Part shown: one piece after another, positions 9,370-19,040 of the stretch
How the letters are laid out: the number at the start of each line of letters is the position of its first letter
How positions within the stretch are numbered: the first letter of the stretch is position 1
Assembly (NCBI RefSeq): GCF_003254645.1
Contig: NZ_PNFD01000001.1
Location: 186,001-250,000 of the forward strand
DNA: 64,000 bases
Source of the DNA: Microbacterium suaedae
GTDB taxonomy: Bacteria; Actinomycetota; Actinomycetes; Actinomycetales; Microbacteriaceae
Direction of reading: 5' to 3'
Notes under the pieces: model-generated
What the model was told of the DNA's origin: nothing
Databases searched by the model: none
What the model saw: the letters and a program-made list of their open reading frames with translations, nothing else
Position numbers and translations under genes: made by a program

Positions 9370-10632
9370 TCACCCGCGACGGACGCGGCGCACGCGGTCG
9401 GCGTATGCGTCGAGCGCGTCGAGGATACCCCGATGCTGCCAGATTCGATTCCGTGCGGCCCCCGTGCGCTCAGAGAGCACTCCGCGCTCGACGAGCGTAT
9501 CGAGCGCGCGCTTCGCGGCCACGTCGCCCATTCCGAGACGCTCGCGCACGGCCCGCGAGTTGAGCACGGGCTGTTCGATGAGCAGCGGCAGCACGCGCCA
9601 GGCTCCGGCGTCGGAGCGGACGCCCGCCATCAGATCGCCCGCCTCGCGCAGTTCGACCGCCAGCGCGTCGACGAGGTCGCGGCCGACGACGGCGGCCGCG
9701 CGGGACGCCTGGGCGAAGCGCCGGACGATCGGTCCCGCGTCGCCGCTCTGATACGCATCGATCGCCGCGAAATAGGTGTCGACATCGGCGAGCAAGCCCG
9801 CCGAGATCGGCACCGTCGTCGACGTGACGAGTCCCTTGCCGCGCAGGATCGCGTGCGCGAGTGCGCGGCCCGTCCGCCCGTTTCCATCGGCGAAGGGATG
9901 GATCGTCTCGAATTGCGCGTGCAGGATCGCGGCCTGCGCGAGGACCGGCAGGTCGTCGCGCGCCGCGAAGCGGACCGCGTCGTCGATCGCGTCCGGGATC
10001 CGCTCGGGAACGGGCCCGACGAAGTCGGCCGTGACCGGTCCGGCGTTTCCGGCTCCGATCCAGACGATGTCCCGGCGCCATCTCCCGGCCTCGTCCTCCA
10101 TCCCCGACTGTCGCGAGAGCAGCTCGCGATGCATCGAGAGGATCGACGAGGCGTCGAGGCGGCCGGACAGGAGGAGCGCTGCCTCCATCGCCCGCACATT
10201 CCCGACGATCGTCGCAGCGTTGCGCCTCTCGCCCTCGCCGATCTCGGCGAGGGCGATCTGCCGCGCCGACGAGGTGAGCTGCTCGATCTGGGAGCTCGAC
10301 GCCGACTCGGACCTCAGCAGGATCGCGGCCATCGGCGCGAGCACCGGACTGTCGGCCCCGAGCTCGGAACCCGCATAGTTGTCGAAAGCGACGAGTGCAC
10401 GCGTCGCGTCCTCAATATCGGCGACGTCGGCGCCCGACATGTCGACGGCCGCGTGGGCGATCGCGGCGGGCACGGCCGCGGCATAGGGCCCGGTCTGGCG
10501 TCGCAGCTCAGCTCGCGAGTGCTCCCCCGTGTCGACAGGGCGCCACTCGCGCGTCTCCCTGCCGGTCGGCGGCACGGCGAGGACGGCGCCGCCGTCGATG
10601 CTCACCGTCCCGACATCGCGTTTCGCCACCAT
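9370..10632 (-). CDS. Fic family protein (AMPylator-type) with C-terminal winged helix
   Basis: A 420-residue Fic-domain protein. The active-site loop HPFADGNGRTGRA near residue 243 retains the catalytic His and the GNGR phosphate-binding residues, so NMP transfer to a protein target is expected. Upstream, near residue 112, is the N-terminal inhibitory helix LLRSESASSSQIEQL: the inhibitory Glu is present, but the usual Gly/Asn after it is Gln. Residues 345-405 look like a winged helix (VRERLGMGDVAAKRALDTLV), so it may bind DNA. No antitoxin gene is adjacent; self-inhibition by the N-terminal helix fits a class II Fic. The ATG follows a TAAGAT box by exactly six bases, implying a leaderless transcript. 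Confidence 0.9.
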   Translation of the reverse strand: MVAKRDVGTVSIDGGAVLAVPPTGRETREWRPVDTGEHSRAELRRQTGPYAAAVPAAIAHAAVDMSGADVADIEDATRALVAFDNYAGSELGADSPVLAPMAAILLRSESASSSQIEQLTSSARQIALAEIGEGERRNAATIVGNVRAMEAALLLSGRLDASSILSMHRELLSRQSGMEDEAGRWRRDIVWIGAGNAGPVTADFVGPVPERIPDAIDDAVRFAARDDLPVLAQAAILHAQFETIHPFADGNGRTGRALAHAILRGKGLVTSTTVPISAGLLADVDTYFAAIDAYQSGDAGPIVRRFAQASRAAAVVGRDLVDALAVELREAGDLMAGVRSDAGAWRVLPLLIEQPVLNSRAVRERLGMGDVAAKRALDTLVERGVLSERTGAARNRIWQHRGILDALDAYADRVRRVRRG

Positions 10633-10638
10633 GGCGCC

Positions 10639-10670
10639 ATCTTACTTACATTTAATCCACTAAGTGTCAG
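10639..10670 (-). promoter_or_regulatory. Fic gene promoter with inverted ACTTA/TAAGT pentamers
   Basis: On the minus strand a TAAGAT -10 box (10639-10644) sits six bases before the Fic ATG. Just upstream is an AT-rich stretch, unusual for this DNA, in which ACTTA and TAAGT are arranged as inverted pentamers about 13 bases apart. This could be an operator for the Fic protein's own winged helix. The -10 box is seen directly; the operator role is inference. Confidence 0.5.
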
Positions 10671-10698
10671 CAACGAGTTTGCCGACCTGCGGATCCGG

Positions 10699-10772
10699 TG
10701 CCCCCGGTGGGACTCGAACCCACACTGCGCGAATTTTAAGTTCGCTGCCTCTACCGATTGGGCTACGGGGGC
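10699..10772 (-). tRNA. tRNA-Leu (anticodon UAA), short variable loop
   Basis: A 74-nt cloverleaf on the minus strand. The acceptor stem GCCCCCG/CGGGGGC is followed by discriminator A. The T arm is GTGGG TTCGAGT CCCAC and the anticodon stem is GCGAA/TTCGC with loop CTTAAAA, giving anticodon UAA. The variable loop is only five bases (GCAGT), whereas leucine tRNAs usually have a long variable arm. CCA is not encoded. It lies between the Fic gene and the ndh terminator. Confidence 0.9.
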
Positions 10773-10782
10773 GGAAAAGCGA

Positions 10783-10822
10783 AGGGCGCTCCCCCACGGT
10801 CTGACACCGGGAGGAGCGCCCT
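10783..10822 (-). terminator. Rho-independent-type terminator of ndh
   Basis: A perfect 10-bp inverted repeat (AGGGCGCTCC and GGAGCGCCCT) with a 20-base loop lies 13 bases after the ndh stop. On the minus strand it is followed by TCGCTTTTCC, a short T-run. It separates ndh from the tRNA-Leu gene. Confidence 0.7.
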
Positions 10823-10835
10823 GTCGGCGTGGGCG

Positions 10836-12197
10836 TCAGGCAGCCTTCTGCTCGTCAGCCTGCTCGACCTTCGGCTTCGGACGCGAGGCGTAGGTCTCGA
10901 AGAACTCGCGCGGCTTCTGCACCGCGCCGATCTGCACCTGATCGCGACCGAGGAAGAAGTTGTGGTACCAGCCCCACAGCACTCGCCACTTGCGCTCCCA
11001 CGTCGGCATCGCGAGCCCGTGGTATCCGCGGTGCGCGACCCAGGCGAAGAAGCCCGTGAGGGCGATCTTGCCCGACTGGAACGCACCGTTGTAGAGGCCG
11101 AGGCCGGCGACCGCGCCGAGGTTCTTGTGGATGTAGTCGACGGGCTCCTCGCCGCGAAGCGTCGCGACGAGGTTCTTCGCGAGGCGCTTCGCCTGGCGGA
11201 CGGCGTGCTGCGCGTTCGGCACGCACATGCCGCCGACGCCGCCGCCCGTGAGGTCCGGAACCGCCGCGACATCGCCAGCCGCCCACGCGCCCTCGATGAT
11301 CTCGCCGTTCTCGTCGACCACGCGCAGATCGCCCTGCGTCGAGATCCGGCCGCGCGCTTCGCGAGGCAGATCGCTTCCGTTGACGACCTGCGGGTTCGCC
11401 ATAACGCCCGCGGTCCAGATGATGAGGTCGCTCGGGTATTCCTCGCCCGTATTCGTCTTGACCACGCCGTCGGTTGCGTCAGCGACCTGCGTGTCGAGAT
11501 GCACGTGCGCACCGCGCTTCGCGAGGTCCTTCAGCACGTGCTCGGCGGTCTGGAGCGAGACCTCGGGCATGATGCGCCCCATCGCCTCGATGAGGTGGAA
11601 CTCGGTCTCGTCGAACGAGATCTCCGGGAACTTCTCGAGCAGCGCGTTCGCGGCGGAACGCAACTCGGCGAAGGTCTCAATGCCCGCGAAGCCGCCGCCG
11701 ACGACGACCGTGGTGAGCAGACGCTTGCGGAGCTCGCTGCCCTTCGGAAGCGCGGCCGCCTTCTCGAAGTTCGAGATGAGGGTGTCGCGCGCCGCGACCG
11801 CCTCTTCGATCGACTTCATCCCGATCGCGTGATCGGCGATGCCGGGAATGGGGAACGTGCGCGAGACAGAGCCGGCGGTCACGACGATCTGGTCGTACTC
11901 GTACTCCCAGCTCTCGCCACCCTCGGGCGTGATCGTGGCGGACTTGTTCGCGTGGTCGATGTTCGTGACCTTCGCGCTGATGACCTTGGTCTTCTTCAGG
12001 TGACGACGGTGCGAGACGACCGCGTGACGCGGCTCAATCGATCCGGCGGCGACTTCCGGGAGGAACGGCAGGTAGGCCATGTACGGAAGCGGGTCGACGA
12101 CGACGACCTCGGCTTCACCCGAACGCAGGTGCTTCTCCAGCTTCCACGCGGTGTAGAACCCCGCGTATCCACCGCCGACGATAAGGATCTTGGGCAC
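10836..12197 (-). CDS. ndh: Type II NADH dehydrogenase
   Basis: A 453-residue single-subunit NADH:quinone oxidoreductase that passes electrons from NADH to menaquinone at the membrane without pumping protons. The N-terminal FAD-binding motif ILIVGGGYAGFYTAWKLE and a second dinucleotide fold TTVVVGGGFAGIETFAELRS near residue 166 are clear. AWAAGDVAAVPDL near residue 308 is the second FAD contact. The C-terminus carries the membrane-facing helix region and a charged tail. The GTG start is preceded by GGAGAG. It follows the subtilase gene by 23 bases on the same strand and ends at a hairpin terminator. Identification is firm. Confidence 0.94.
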   Translation of the reverse strand: MPKILIVGGGYAGFYTAWKLEKHLRSGEAEVVVVDPLPYMAYLPFLPEVAAGSIEPRHAVVSHRRHLKKTKVISAKVTNIDHANKSATITPEGGESWEYEYDQIVVTAGSVSRTFPIPGIADHAIGMKSIEEAVAARDTLISNFEKAAALPKGSELRKRLLTTVVVGGGFAGIETFAELRSAANALLEKFPEISFDETEFHLIEAMGRIMPEVSLQTAEHVLKDLAKRGAHVHLDTQVADATDGVVKTNTGEEYPSDLIIWTAGVMANPQVVNGSDLPREARGRISTQGDLRVVDENGEIIEGAWAAGDVAAVPDLTGGGVGGMCVPNAQHAVRQAKRLAKNLVATLRGEEPVDYIHKNLGAVAGLGLYNGAFQSGKIALTGFFAWVAHRGYHGLAMPTWERKWRVLWGWYHNFFLGRDQVQIGAVQKPREFFETYASRPKPKVEQADEQKAA

Positions 12198-12220
12198 GGA
12201 AGAATCTCTCCTTGGACTTG

Positions 12221-13588
12221 TCAGGAGCCCGAATCACGATTCGCGCGAAGCGAGCGGATGCGTCGAGTGACTACGACGACGCCGAGCAGGACAAGGATAC
12301 CAGCGGCCGTCGCTGCGACGAGCGGAAGCGTCACTTCGCGGAGGCTGTCAGCGGACGGGAGCAGCGGACTCCCGGCTTCGGCGGGCGGATCCGGCGGCGG
12401 AAGAGCGGGAAGTTCGACGGGCTCCTGCGTGGGCGTGCTGCCGGGATCGACCTCGCCCGCGCTGTCGGCGCTGCGATTGATGCGGATCCAATCCCGCAGC
12501 TCGGCGGCCGGGTCGTCGTCCACACGAGGGATTCCGGCGGTGACGGCCTGCTCGGCATCGACCAGCCCGTAGCCGTAGATCGGATCGTGCTCGCCATCCT
12601 GCCGAGGCGACGGCACCGCGGTCTGGACGATGCGATTGATGACGTCGCCGGCGCCGAGATCCGGGAACTCCGAGCGGACGAGCGCCGCGATCCCCGCGAC
12701 GAGCGGCGCCGCGCCGCTTGTTCCCTCGACGGGATCGATCGTCCCGGCGGGCGAGATGCCCAGCAGATCTTCGCTCGGGGCCGACACATCGATCGTGATG
12801 CCCTGCGTCGACGCCTCGTAGCTCGCGAATCCTCGCCGATCGACACCGCCGACGACGAGTACGCCGGGAACCGTGGCGGGGGCACCGACGTGCTCTGTAC
12901 CGCTTCCGCGATTACCCGCGGCAACGACCACGACGACGTCGTGCTCGAACGCGTAGAGGAACGCGTCGTCCCAGCTCTCATCCCACGCGGTCTGGTTCGT
13001 CGTGAACGAGAGATTGATGATGTCGGCTCCGTTGTCGACCGACCAGCGGATCGCTTCTGCGACCTGTTCGGAGAACGACACCTCGCTGATGGATCCGAAC
13101 CCGAGGGAGACCGAGAGGATGTCGGCCTCGGGGGCGACCCCGATCATCCCCTCGTCCTCCTCGGTGCCACGCGCGGCCGCGAGCGAAGCGACCCACGTGC
13201 CGTGGCTGCGCGTGTGGACATTCGACCCGAGGGGTGTGCGCCCATCGGGCGAGCCCACACCCGAAACATCCGTGCCTCCGACGACCGCTTCGTCGAGACC
13301 CTCGATATCGGAGGCGACGCCGCTGTCGACGACGGCGATCGTGGTCCCCTCGCCTCGCGTCGTCTCCCAGGCGTCCGCGATTCCGTACTGTTCGAGCCAG
13401 TACTCGGCGGCACGCGTCGGGTCCTCCGGCTCGGGCGTCTCTGTGGCGGCGGGAGTCGGCCTCGGCGTGCGCCCCGTCTCGTCTTCCGAATCGGTCGCGG
13501 CCGACGCAGCAGGCGCCGCAAGTATCGTGCAGAGCACCAGAAGCGCGGCGAGGACCGCGGGCAGCGACCGACGCGGCGCGACCGTCAT
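12221..13588 (-). CDS. Membrane-anchored subtilisin-like (S8) serine protease, mycosin-like
   Basis: A 455-residue secreted subtilase. The start is the ATG at 13588, overlapping the DUF501 stop (ATGA); a signal peptide (LPAVLAALLVLCTILAAPA) follows at once. The catalytic triad is visible: Asp in TIAVVDSGV, His in RSHGTWVAS, Ser in EGTSGAAPLVAG. The C-terminus has a Pro/Glu-rich linker, a helix (VAATAAGILVLLGVVVV) and the basic tail RRIRSLR, so the protease faces outward, anchored in the membrane. This architecture resembles mycosins of type VII secretion, yet no ESX genes are in the window. It sits in the eno-ftsB-DUF501 cluster where M. tuberculosis has an exopolyphosphatase gene. Substrate unknown; a cell-envelope role is inferred. 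Confidence 0.88.
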   Translation of the reverse strand: MTVAPRRSLPAVLAALLVLCTILAAPAASAATDSEDETGRTPRPTPAATETPEPEDPTRAAEYWLEQYGIADAWETTRGEGTTIAVVDSGVASDIEGLDEAVVGGTDVSGVGSPDGRTPLGSNVHTRSHGTWVASLAAARGTEEDEGMIGVAPEADILSVSLGFGSISEVSFSEQVAEAIRWSVDNGADIINLSFTTNQTAWDESWDDAFLYAFEHDVVVVVAAGNRGSGTEHVGAPATVPGVLVVGGVDRRGFASYEASTQGITIDVSAPSEDLLGISPAGTIDPVEGTSGAAPLVAGIAALVRSEFPDLGAGDVINRIVQTAVPSPRQDGEHDPIYGYGLVDAEQAVTAGIPRVDDDPAAELRDWIRINRSADSAGEVDPGSTPTQEPVELPALPPPDPPAEAGSPLLPSADSLREVTLPLVAATAAGILVLLGVVVVTRRIRSLRANRDSGS

Positions 13589-14127
13589 GTCGTAGTCGCC
13601 TCGTCTTCCCGGAGCGCCGCCCCGGGATCGTCGCACTCACAGCGCGCCGGGGACCAGTGCGACCGCTCAAGAGCGAGGTCTCCGATGGGGTTCACCCCCG
13701 GCCCTGCCGCGAGGGCGTGACCCGCAAGCGCGTGCAGGCATTTGATGCGCGTCGGCATCCCGCCCGCAGAGATGCCGTCGACCTCGGGAACGTCGCCATA
13801 CTGCGCACGGTCGACGAGATATGCCTCGTGCGCACGCGTATAGGCCGCCTGCACTTCGTCATTCTCGTGGAGGAGGTCCGTCAGCTCGACCATCACCTGG
13901 TCGGCCTCGAGACGGGACATCTCGGCGGTGGCCGCAGGATGGGTGAGGTAGTAGAACGTGGGGAACGGCGTGCCTTGCGGCAGCCGAGGTGAAGTGGCGA
14001 CGACCGTGGGATTTCCGCACGTGCATCGGGCGGCGATGCCGACCACGCCGCGTGCCTCGCGCCCGAGCTGAGCGCTCACAACGCGGATCTCGGCGGTGCT
14101 CACGATGTCGAAAGGAGGTGTCGTCAC
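13585..14127 (-). CDS. DUF501 domain-containing protein
   Basis: A 180-residue cytoplasmic protein of the actinobacterial DUF501 family (Rv1025-like). Conserved features seen are RCTCGNPTVVATSPRLPQGT and FPTFYYLTHP in the N-terminal half and GGMPTRIKCLHALAGHALAA in the C-terminal half. The paired Cys (CTCG), the conserved His residues and the C-terminal CECDDPG suggest a metal site, but no activity is known. The GTG start lies seven bases after a TAGCCT box. It is coupled to the downstream protease by a four-base overlap and lies 69 bases after the FtsB-like gene, an order conserved across actinobacteria next to eno. Confidence 0.9.
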   Translation of the reverse strand: MTTPPFDIVSTAEIRVVSAQLGREARGVVGIAARCTCGNPTVVATSPRLPQGTPFPTFYYLTHPAATAEMSRLEADQVMVELTDLLHENDEVQAAYTRAHEAYLVDRAQYGDVPEVDGISAGGMPTRIKCLHALAGHALAAGPGVNPIGDLALERSHWSPARCECDDPGAALREDEATTT

Positions 14128-14196
14128 GTGTGCGAGGCTACCGATGGCCTCTGATATTTCTCCCAGGAAACCGAGGTCCTCACTGAAACGTGATGT

Positions 14197-14730
14197 TCAG
14201 TCGCCCGATGTTTCGCCAGGATCCGGCGTCGGCTGGAACACGCTGTCCTCGTCCGCGACGGCCTCCTTCGCGAGACCAGCCTGCACGATCGATCGGACGG
14301 TGGTGCCCATCCAGTCGTGCTCCCTCTCCTCGGCCTCCGCGTCGATGGGCTCAGGATCACCCTCCACGTCGTCCTCCGGAAGATCGTCCTCGACGAGGTA
14401 GACGATCTCTCCCGGCAGCGTGTAATACAGCCGCTCACGTGCCTCACTCATGACGTAGACCGGATCCTGCCAGCGCTCACGCTCGCGCTCGAGGGCCGCG
14501 ATCTCGTCTTGCGTCACGGAGACCCTCTGCTCGGCCTGCGCGATCTGCTGGCGCATGTCGATGTACCCGCTCGCCGACGGCACGAGGATGAACGCCCCCA
14601 GCACCACGAGCCCCAGCATGATCGCAGCGAAACCGGACAGCCTGATCCCGCCGAGCCACTCGCGCGCACTGACGTCGCGCCGGGCAGACGCTCTCCGGGT
14701 ACGCGGAGAGGGAGCCGCCGTTCGTGCCAT
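14197..14730 (-). CDS. Septum formation initiator family protein (FtsB/DivIC-like)
   Basis: A 177-residue bitopic division protein. The basic N-terminal cytoplasmic tail is followed by one membrane helix at about residues 32-52 (AAIMLGLVVLGAFILVPSA) and then a coiled coil (residues 58-90, rich in Q and E with QDEIAALERERERW). The DPVYVMSEARERLYY motif typical of actinobacterial FtsB follows. The C-terminus is long and acidic. It would sit in the divisome with FtsQ and FtsL homologues. Position immediately downstream of eno and upstream of DUF501 is the standard actinobacterial arrangement. The RBS GAGGGAG precedes the ATG. Confidence 0.9.
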   Translation of the reverse strand: MARTAAPSPRTRRASARRDVSAREWLGGIRLSGFAAIMLGLVVLGAFILVPSASGYIDMRQQIAQAEQRVSVTQDEIAALERERERWQDPVYVMSEARERLYYTLPGEIVYLVEDDLPEDDVEGDPEPIDAEAEEREHDWMGTTVRSIVQAGLAKEAVADEDSVFQPTPDPGETSGD

Positions 14731-14762
14731 GCGACTCCCTCTCTCGTGGTGCGTGCGCGGGA

Positions 14763-16046
<1,284 letters not shown>

Positions 16047-16224
16047 CTACTCCTTGAAAGGTGGGCGATGAGGGCCTTCCGGCCCGGAGCCAGTCTATGG
16101 GGAACGCCCGAACGACGACACACGCTGCCCCGACGAACGGTCCCGCGCACCGCACCCGCCCCCTGTCGCGCGGCCGCAGCGTGCGGCAGGATGGAGCGCA
16201 TCGAAACGGGTTCGGAAGGCGCAG

Positions 16225-16893
16225 ATGACCGGCAGCGGAACGACAGGCGAACGTCACGTACTGCTCGCGGGCGGCACGTCCGATGCGGGGTGGGCCATCG
16301 CCCGGACGTTGCGTACGGACGGCACCCGCGTCACGATCGCGGGACGGAGCGCGGAGAAGCTCGCGGCCTTCGCCGATGAGGGATTCGGCACGATGCGCGT
16401 CGACCTCTCCGACGCCGACGCAGTAGATCGCGCGATCGATGGCCTCGAGAGGCTCGACGGCCTCTTTCCCCTCGTCGGGGGATGGCGCGGCGGAGGCGGG
16501 ATCTCCGGCCAGTCCGACGCCGATTGGAGGTCGCTCGAAATCGCACTCACGGCTGTGCGGCACACGTGTCGCGCGGCGTGGCCGCTGCTCGATGCGTCAC
16601 CGGCCGCGCGCGTCGCGGTCATCTCGTCGACCGCCGTGACCAGGCCGCTCGCAGGAGGAGCGAACTACGCGGCGGTGAAGGCGGCAACGGAGGCATGGAT
16701 CCAGGCGCTCGCCCACGGATTCGAGAAGTCCGCGCGAGATGCCGGACGCACGCAGGCGGGAGCCTGCACGATCTTCCGCGTGAAGGTGCTCTCCGGCCTC
16801 GAGGAGACCATCGCGACGCGCTTCGCCGCACTCTGGAATGCAGATCCGACCGGCCCTGGGGCCGACGTCGTCACTCTGGAGACGGCCGACTGA
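16225..16893 (+). CDS. Short-chain dehydrogenase/reductase family protein
   Basis: A 222-residue Rossmann-fold oxidoreductase. The cofactor loop is degenerate (LLAGGTSDAGWAIARTL instead of TGxxxGxG), but the catalytic Ser (ISST), Tyr and Lys (NYAAVKAATE, near residue 155) are kept. The FPLVGGWRGGGG stretch near residue 88 replaces the usual NNAG. The RBS GGAAGG precedes the ATG. It is divergent from eno and convergent with nagA, 21 bases apart. Substrate is unknown. Confidence 0.82.
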   Translation: MTGSGTTGERHVLLAGGTSDAGWAIARTLRTDGTRVTIAGRSAEKLAAFADEGFGTMRVDLSDADAVDRAIDGLERLDGLFPLVGGWRGGGGISGQSDADWRSLEIALTAVRHTCRAAWPLLDASPAARVAVISSTAVTRPLAGGANYAAVKAATEAWIQALAHGFEKSARDAGRTQAGACTIFRVKVLSGLEETIATRFAALWNADPTGPGADVVTLETAD

Positions 16894-16914
16894 CCGCGCC
16901 CCGCGCCGGATCCG

Positions 16915-18069
16915 TCAGTTTCCCGCGGGCACAGCGAGCGGCGTCCCCGCACCCCAGACGCGCGTCACCTCGAGCTCGGGAGTGAGCAGCACCGCGTCGG
17001 CCGCGAATCCCGCTTCGAGCACACCGAGATCGCCGTCCCGGCCGAGCGCGCGCGCCGGGATCCGCGTGAGCGCGTCGACCGCCGTCGCCAGCTCGATGCC
17101 GCACGCTCCCACGGACTGGCGCAGGGCCCCATCCATCGTGAGCGTCGATCCCGCGATCGATCCGCCGTCCGTGAGCCGCGCGACACCATCGGTCACGGTG
17201 ACGGACAGCGATCCGAGGATGTAGACGCCGTCCGCGGCCCCCGCCGCCGCCATGGCGTCTGTGATGAGCGCCACGCGCCCGGGCGCGGCGTCGAACAGCA
17301 TGCGAGAGATCACCGGCTCGACGTGCACGCCGTCATTGATGAGCTCGAGCGTCACATGATCACGCGCGAGCGCCGCACCGATGGGTCCCGGCGCGCGGTG
17401 GTGCAGACCGTCCATGGCGTTGAACGCATGCGTGAGGATCGACGCGCCGGCGTCGAAAGCGGCCAGCGCCCCGTCTCGGTCGGCGGCGGTGTGCCCGACG
17501 GCCACCCGCACACCGGCCTCGGCGAACCGCCTCGTCGCGTCGAGCGCGTGCGTTTTCTCCGGCGCGAGCGTCACCTGCGCGAGCGTGCCCCGAGCTGCGG
17601 TAAGGAGTGCCTCGACCCGCTCGGCGGTCGGGTCTGTGAGCAGTGCCTCATCGTGCGCGCCCTTGTGCTGTGCATCGAGGAAGGGCCCCTCAAGGTGCGA
17701 TCCGAGTACGAGCGGGTCATCCTCCGCCACGCTCGCGATCGTCGCAAGCTGTCCCTCCAGATCGGCGACCTTCGCAGTCACGAGCGAGAGAACCGAGCGC
17801 GTCGTGCCGTGCGCCCGATGCACCGCGAGCGCCGCGCGGATCTCTTCGACATCACCGTCGAAGCCGGCGGTGCCTCCGCCGTGACAGTGAAGGTCGATGA
17901 AACCGGGAGTCAGGACGCCCCCGCGCGCGTCGACGACCGTGTCGTCAGTTTCCGCGCGCCACGAGTCGCCGGTGCCGCGCGCAGCGATGCGTTCACCGTC
18001 GAATCTCACCCACCCGTCCTGTTCGATCGAGCCCGACGAGACGATCAGCGCGGAGTGGATGACGGTCAT
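16915..18069 (-). CDS. nagA: N-acetylglucosamine-6-phosphate deacetylase
   Basis: A 384-residue amidohydrolase that deacetylates GlcNAc-6-phosphate, feeding amino-sugar catabolism and cell-wall recycling. Metal-binding and active-site motifs are TPGFIDLHCHGGG near residue 54, SHLEGPF with the metal Glu near residue 122, VAVGHTAAD, and ALITDAMAAAGAADGVY with the catalytic Asp. The chosen ATG at 18069 begins the beta-sandwich strand directly; longer frames upstream have no family similarity. No nagB or GlcNAc transporter gene is adjacent, so the rest of the pathway lies elsewhere. Confidence 0.94.
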   Translation of the reverse strand: MTVIHSALIVSSGSIEQDGWVRFDGERIAARGTGDSWRAETDDTVVDARGGVLTPGFIDLHCHGGGTAGFDGDVEEIRAALAVHRAHGTTRSVLSLVTAKVADLEGQLATIASVAEDDPLVLGSHLEGPFLDAQHKGAHDEALLTDPTAERVEALLTAARGTLAQVTLAPEKTHALDATRRFAEAGVRVAVGHTAADRDGALAAFDAGASILTHAFNAMDGLHHRAPGPIGAALARDHVTLELINDGVHVEPVISRMLFDAAPGRVALITDAMAAAGAADGVYILGSLSVTVTDGVARLTDGGSIAGSTLTMDGALRQSVGACGIELATAVDALTRIPARALGRDGDLGVLEAGFAADAVLLTPELEVTRVWGAGTPLAVPAGN

Positions 18070-18166
18070 ACCGTCCGATCCTGCCACCTCGCGCGACTCA
18101 TTCCACCGAATCTGCACAAGTCTCGCGGGATCCCCGCGATCGACAACGCGAAGACAGGGGCTGCAC

Positions 18167-18649
18167 TCATCTCCGGAGCAATTCGGCGCCCGTGACCGCA
18201 TCTTCGACGGCCACCGTGACACACGAGCCATCTGTACGGGTCACGGTCAGAGCCTCTCCCGTGCGGAGGATCAGCTCGCGGTCGCCGTTCGCACGATGGT
18301 GCCAACCGAATCTGTTCAGGTACCTGCTCTCGCCGACGTCGACAACCTCCACTGCCGCGATGTCATCCCGAGGAACGTGCACGCGCGGGAAACCCAGGAC
18401 AGACCGCACGGTGAAGCCCGACCGATCGACTCGCACCGAGAACGCCTGCGTCAGGACGGCGAGGATGCCCACGACGAGGGCGCTGACCACACCGATCCAG
18501 GTACCGGCCCAGATCGGGTCATCCGTGACGAGTGTTCCGATCGCGACCACACCGATCAGCAGAAGGTACGCGGCGAGACCGATGATGTTGAACCATCGGG
18601 CGCGCCGCGACCTCTCGACACGCTGGATCCATGCCTTTCGATCGGTCAT
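18167..18649 (-). CDS. Small DUF1648-related membrane protein with PH-like domain
   Basis: A 160-residue protein of unknown function with two membrane helices (IIGLAAYLLLIGVVAIGTLV and WIGVVSALVVGILAVLTQAF) and a soluble C-terminus. The soluble part (GFTVRSVLGFPRVHVPRDDI, then RFGWHHRANG and ELILRTGEALTVTR) aligns with the last 100 residues of the 332-residue DUF1648 protein at 20495, so the two are paralogues. The short protein lacks the DUF1648 N-terminal part. The ATG overlaps the stop of the GntR-like gene by one base (TGATG); a GTG three bases upstream is the alternative. It is co-transcribed with that regulator. Confidence 0.72.
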   Translation of the reverse strand: MTDRKAWIQRVERSRRARWFNIIGLAAYLLLIGVVAIGTLVTDDPIWAGTWIGVVSALVVGILAVLTQAFSVRVDRSGFTVRSVLGFPRVHVPRDDIAAVEVVDVGESRYLNRFGWHHRANGDRELILRTGEALTVTRTDGSCVTVAVEDAVTGAELLRR

Positions 18650-19002
18650 CACGCCGACCTCGGCGACGAGTCCTGGATCGGACCGGGCAACATCTCGGAT
18701 GAGGTGCCAAGGGTCGCGTCGCGCTCGGCGGGGCGGCGAATGTCCTCGGGCAGGTGGGCCGCCGGTGCGTTGACGATGACGGCGCCGCGACCAGAACGCA
18801 CGTCGACGAACCGTTCAGCGGGCAGCTGATGTCGAGCGCGACGCAAAGATTGCGAGATCACGCCCACGGATCCCTCCAGCTGCTTCGAAGCCGGCAGCCG
18901 TTCTCCTGCCGCGACGCCACGGGTGACCATGACGGTCTGCATCGCCCCGACGACCCGCACGAAAACTAGTTGTTCGTCCGCAAGATCGACGCCGAGAGGC
19001 AT
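18649..19002 (-). CDS. GntR-like winged-helix regulator (short)
   Basis: A 117-residue protein resembling a minimal GntR/YtrA-type regulator. The stretch AAGERLPASKQLEGSVGVIS mirrors the GntR wing-helix start (pGdrLPsvreLa..lgvs), followed by LRRARHQL and SGRGAVIVNAP, matching the wing GrGtfV. The N-terminal EQLVFVRVVGAMQTVMVTRG forms the first helix. The score by eye is weak, so the assignment is moderate. The ATG follows TAAAAT by six bases, so the transcript is likely leaderless. The next gene overlaps its stop and encodes a membrane protein, a pairing common for YtrA-like regulators. Confidence 0.65.
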   Translation of the reverse strand: MPLGVDLADEQLVFVRVVGAMQTVMVTRGVAAGERLPASKQLEGSVGVISQSLRRARHQLPAERFVDVRSGRGAVIVNAPAAHLPEDIRRPAERDATLGTSSEMLPGPIQDSSPRSA

Positions 19003-19040
19003 ACGTCGATTTTAAACGAACGCGCGAAAGTTCCCAGGGG

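Noticed and set aside
12221..13588. Subtilase as part of a type VII secretion system
   Set aside because: No EccB-E, WXG100 or EspG-like genes occur in the window; only the protease architecture matches.
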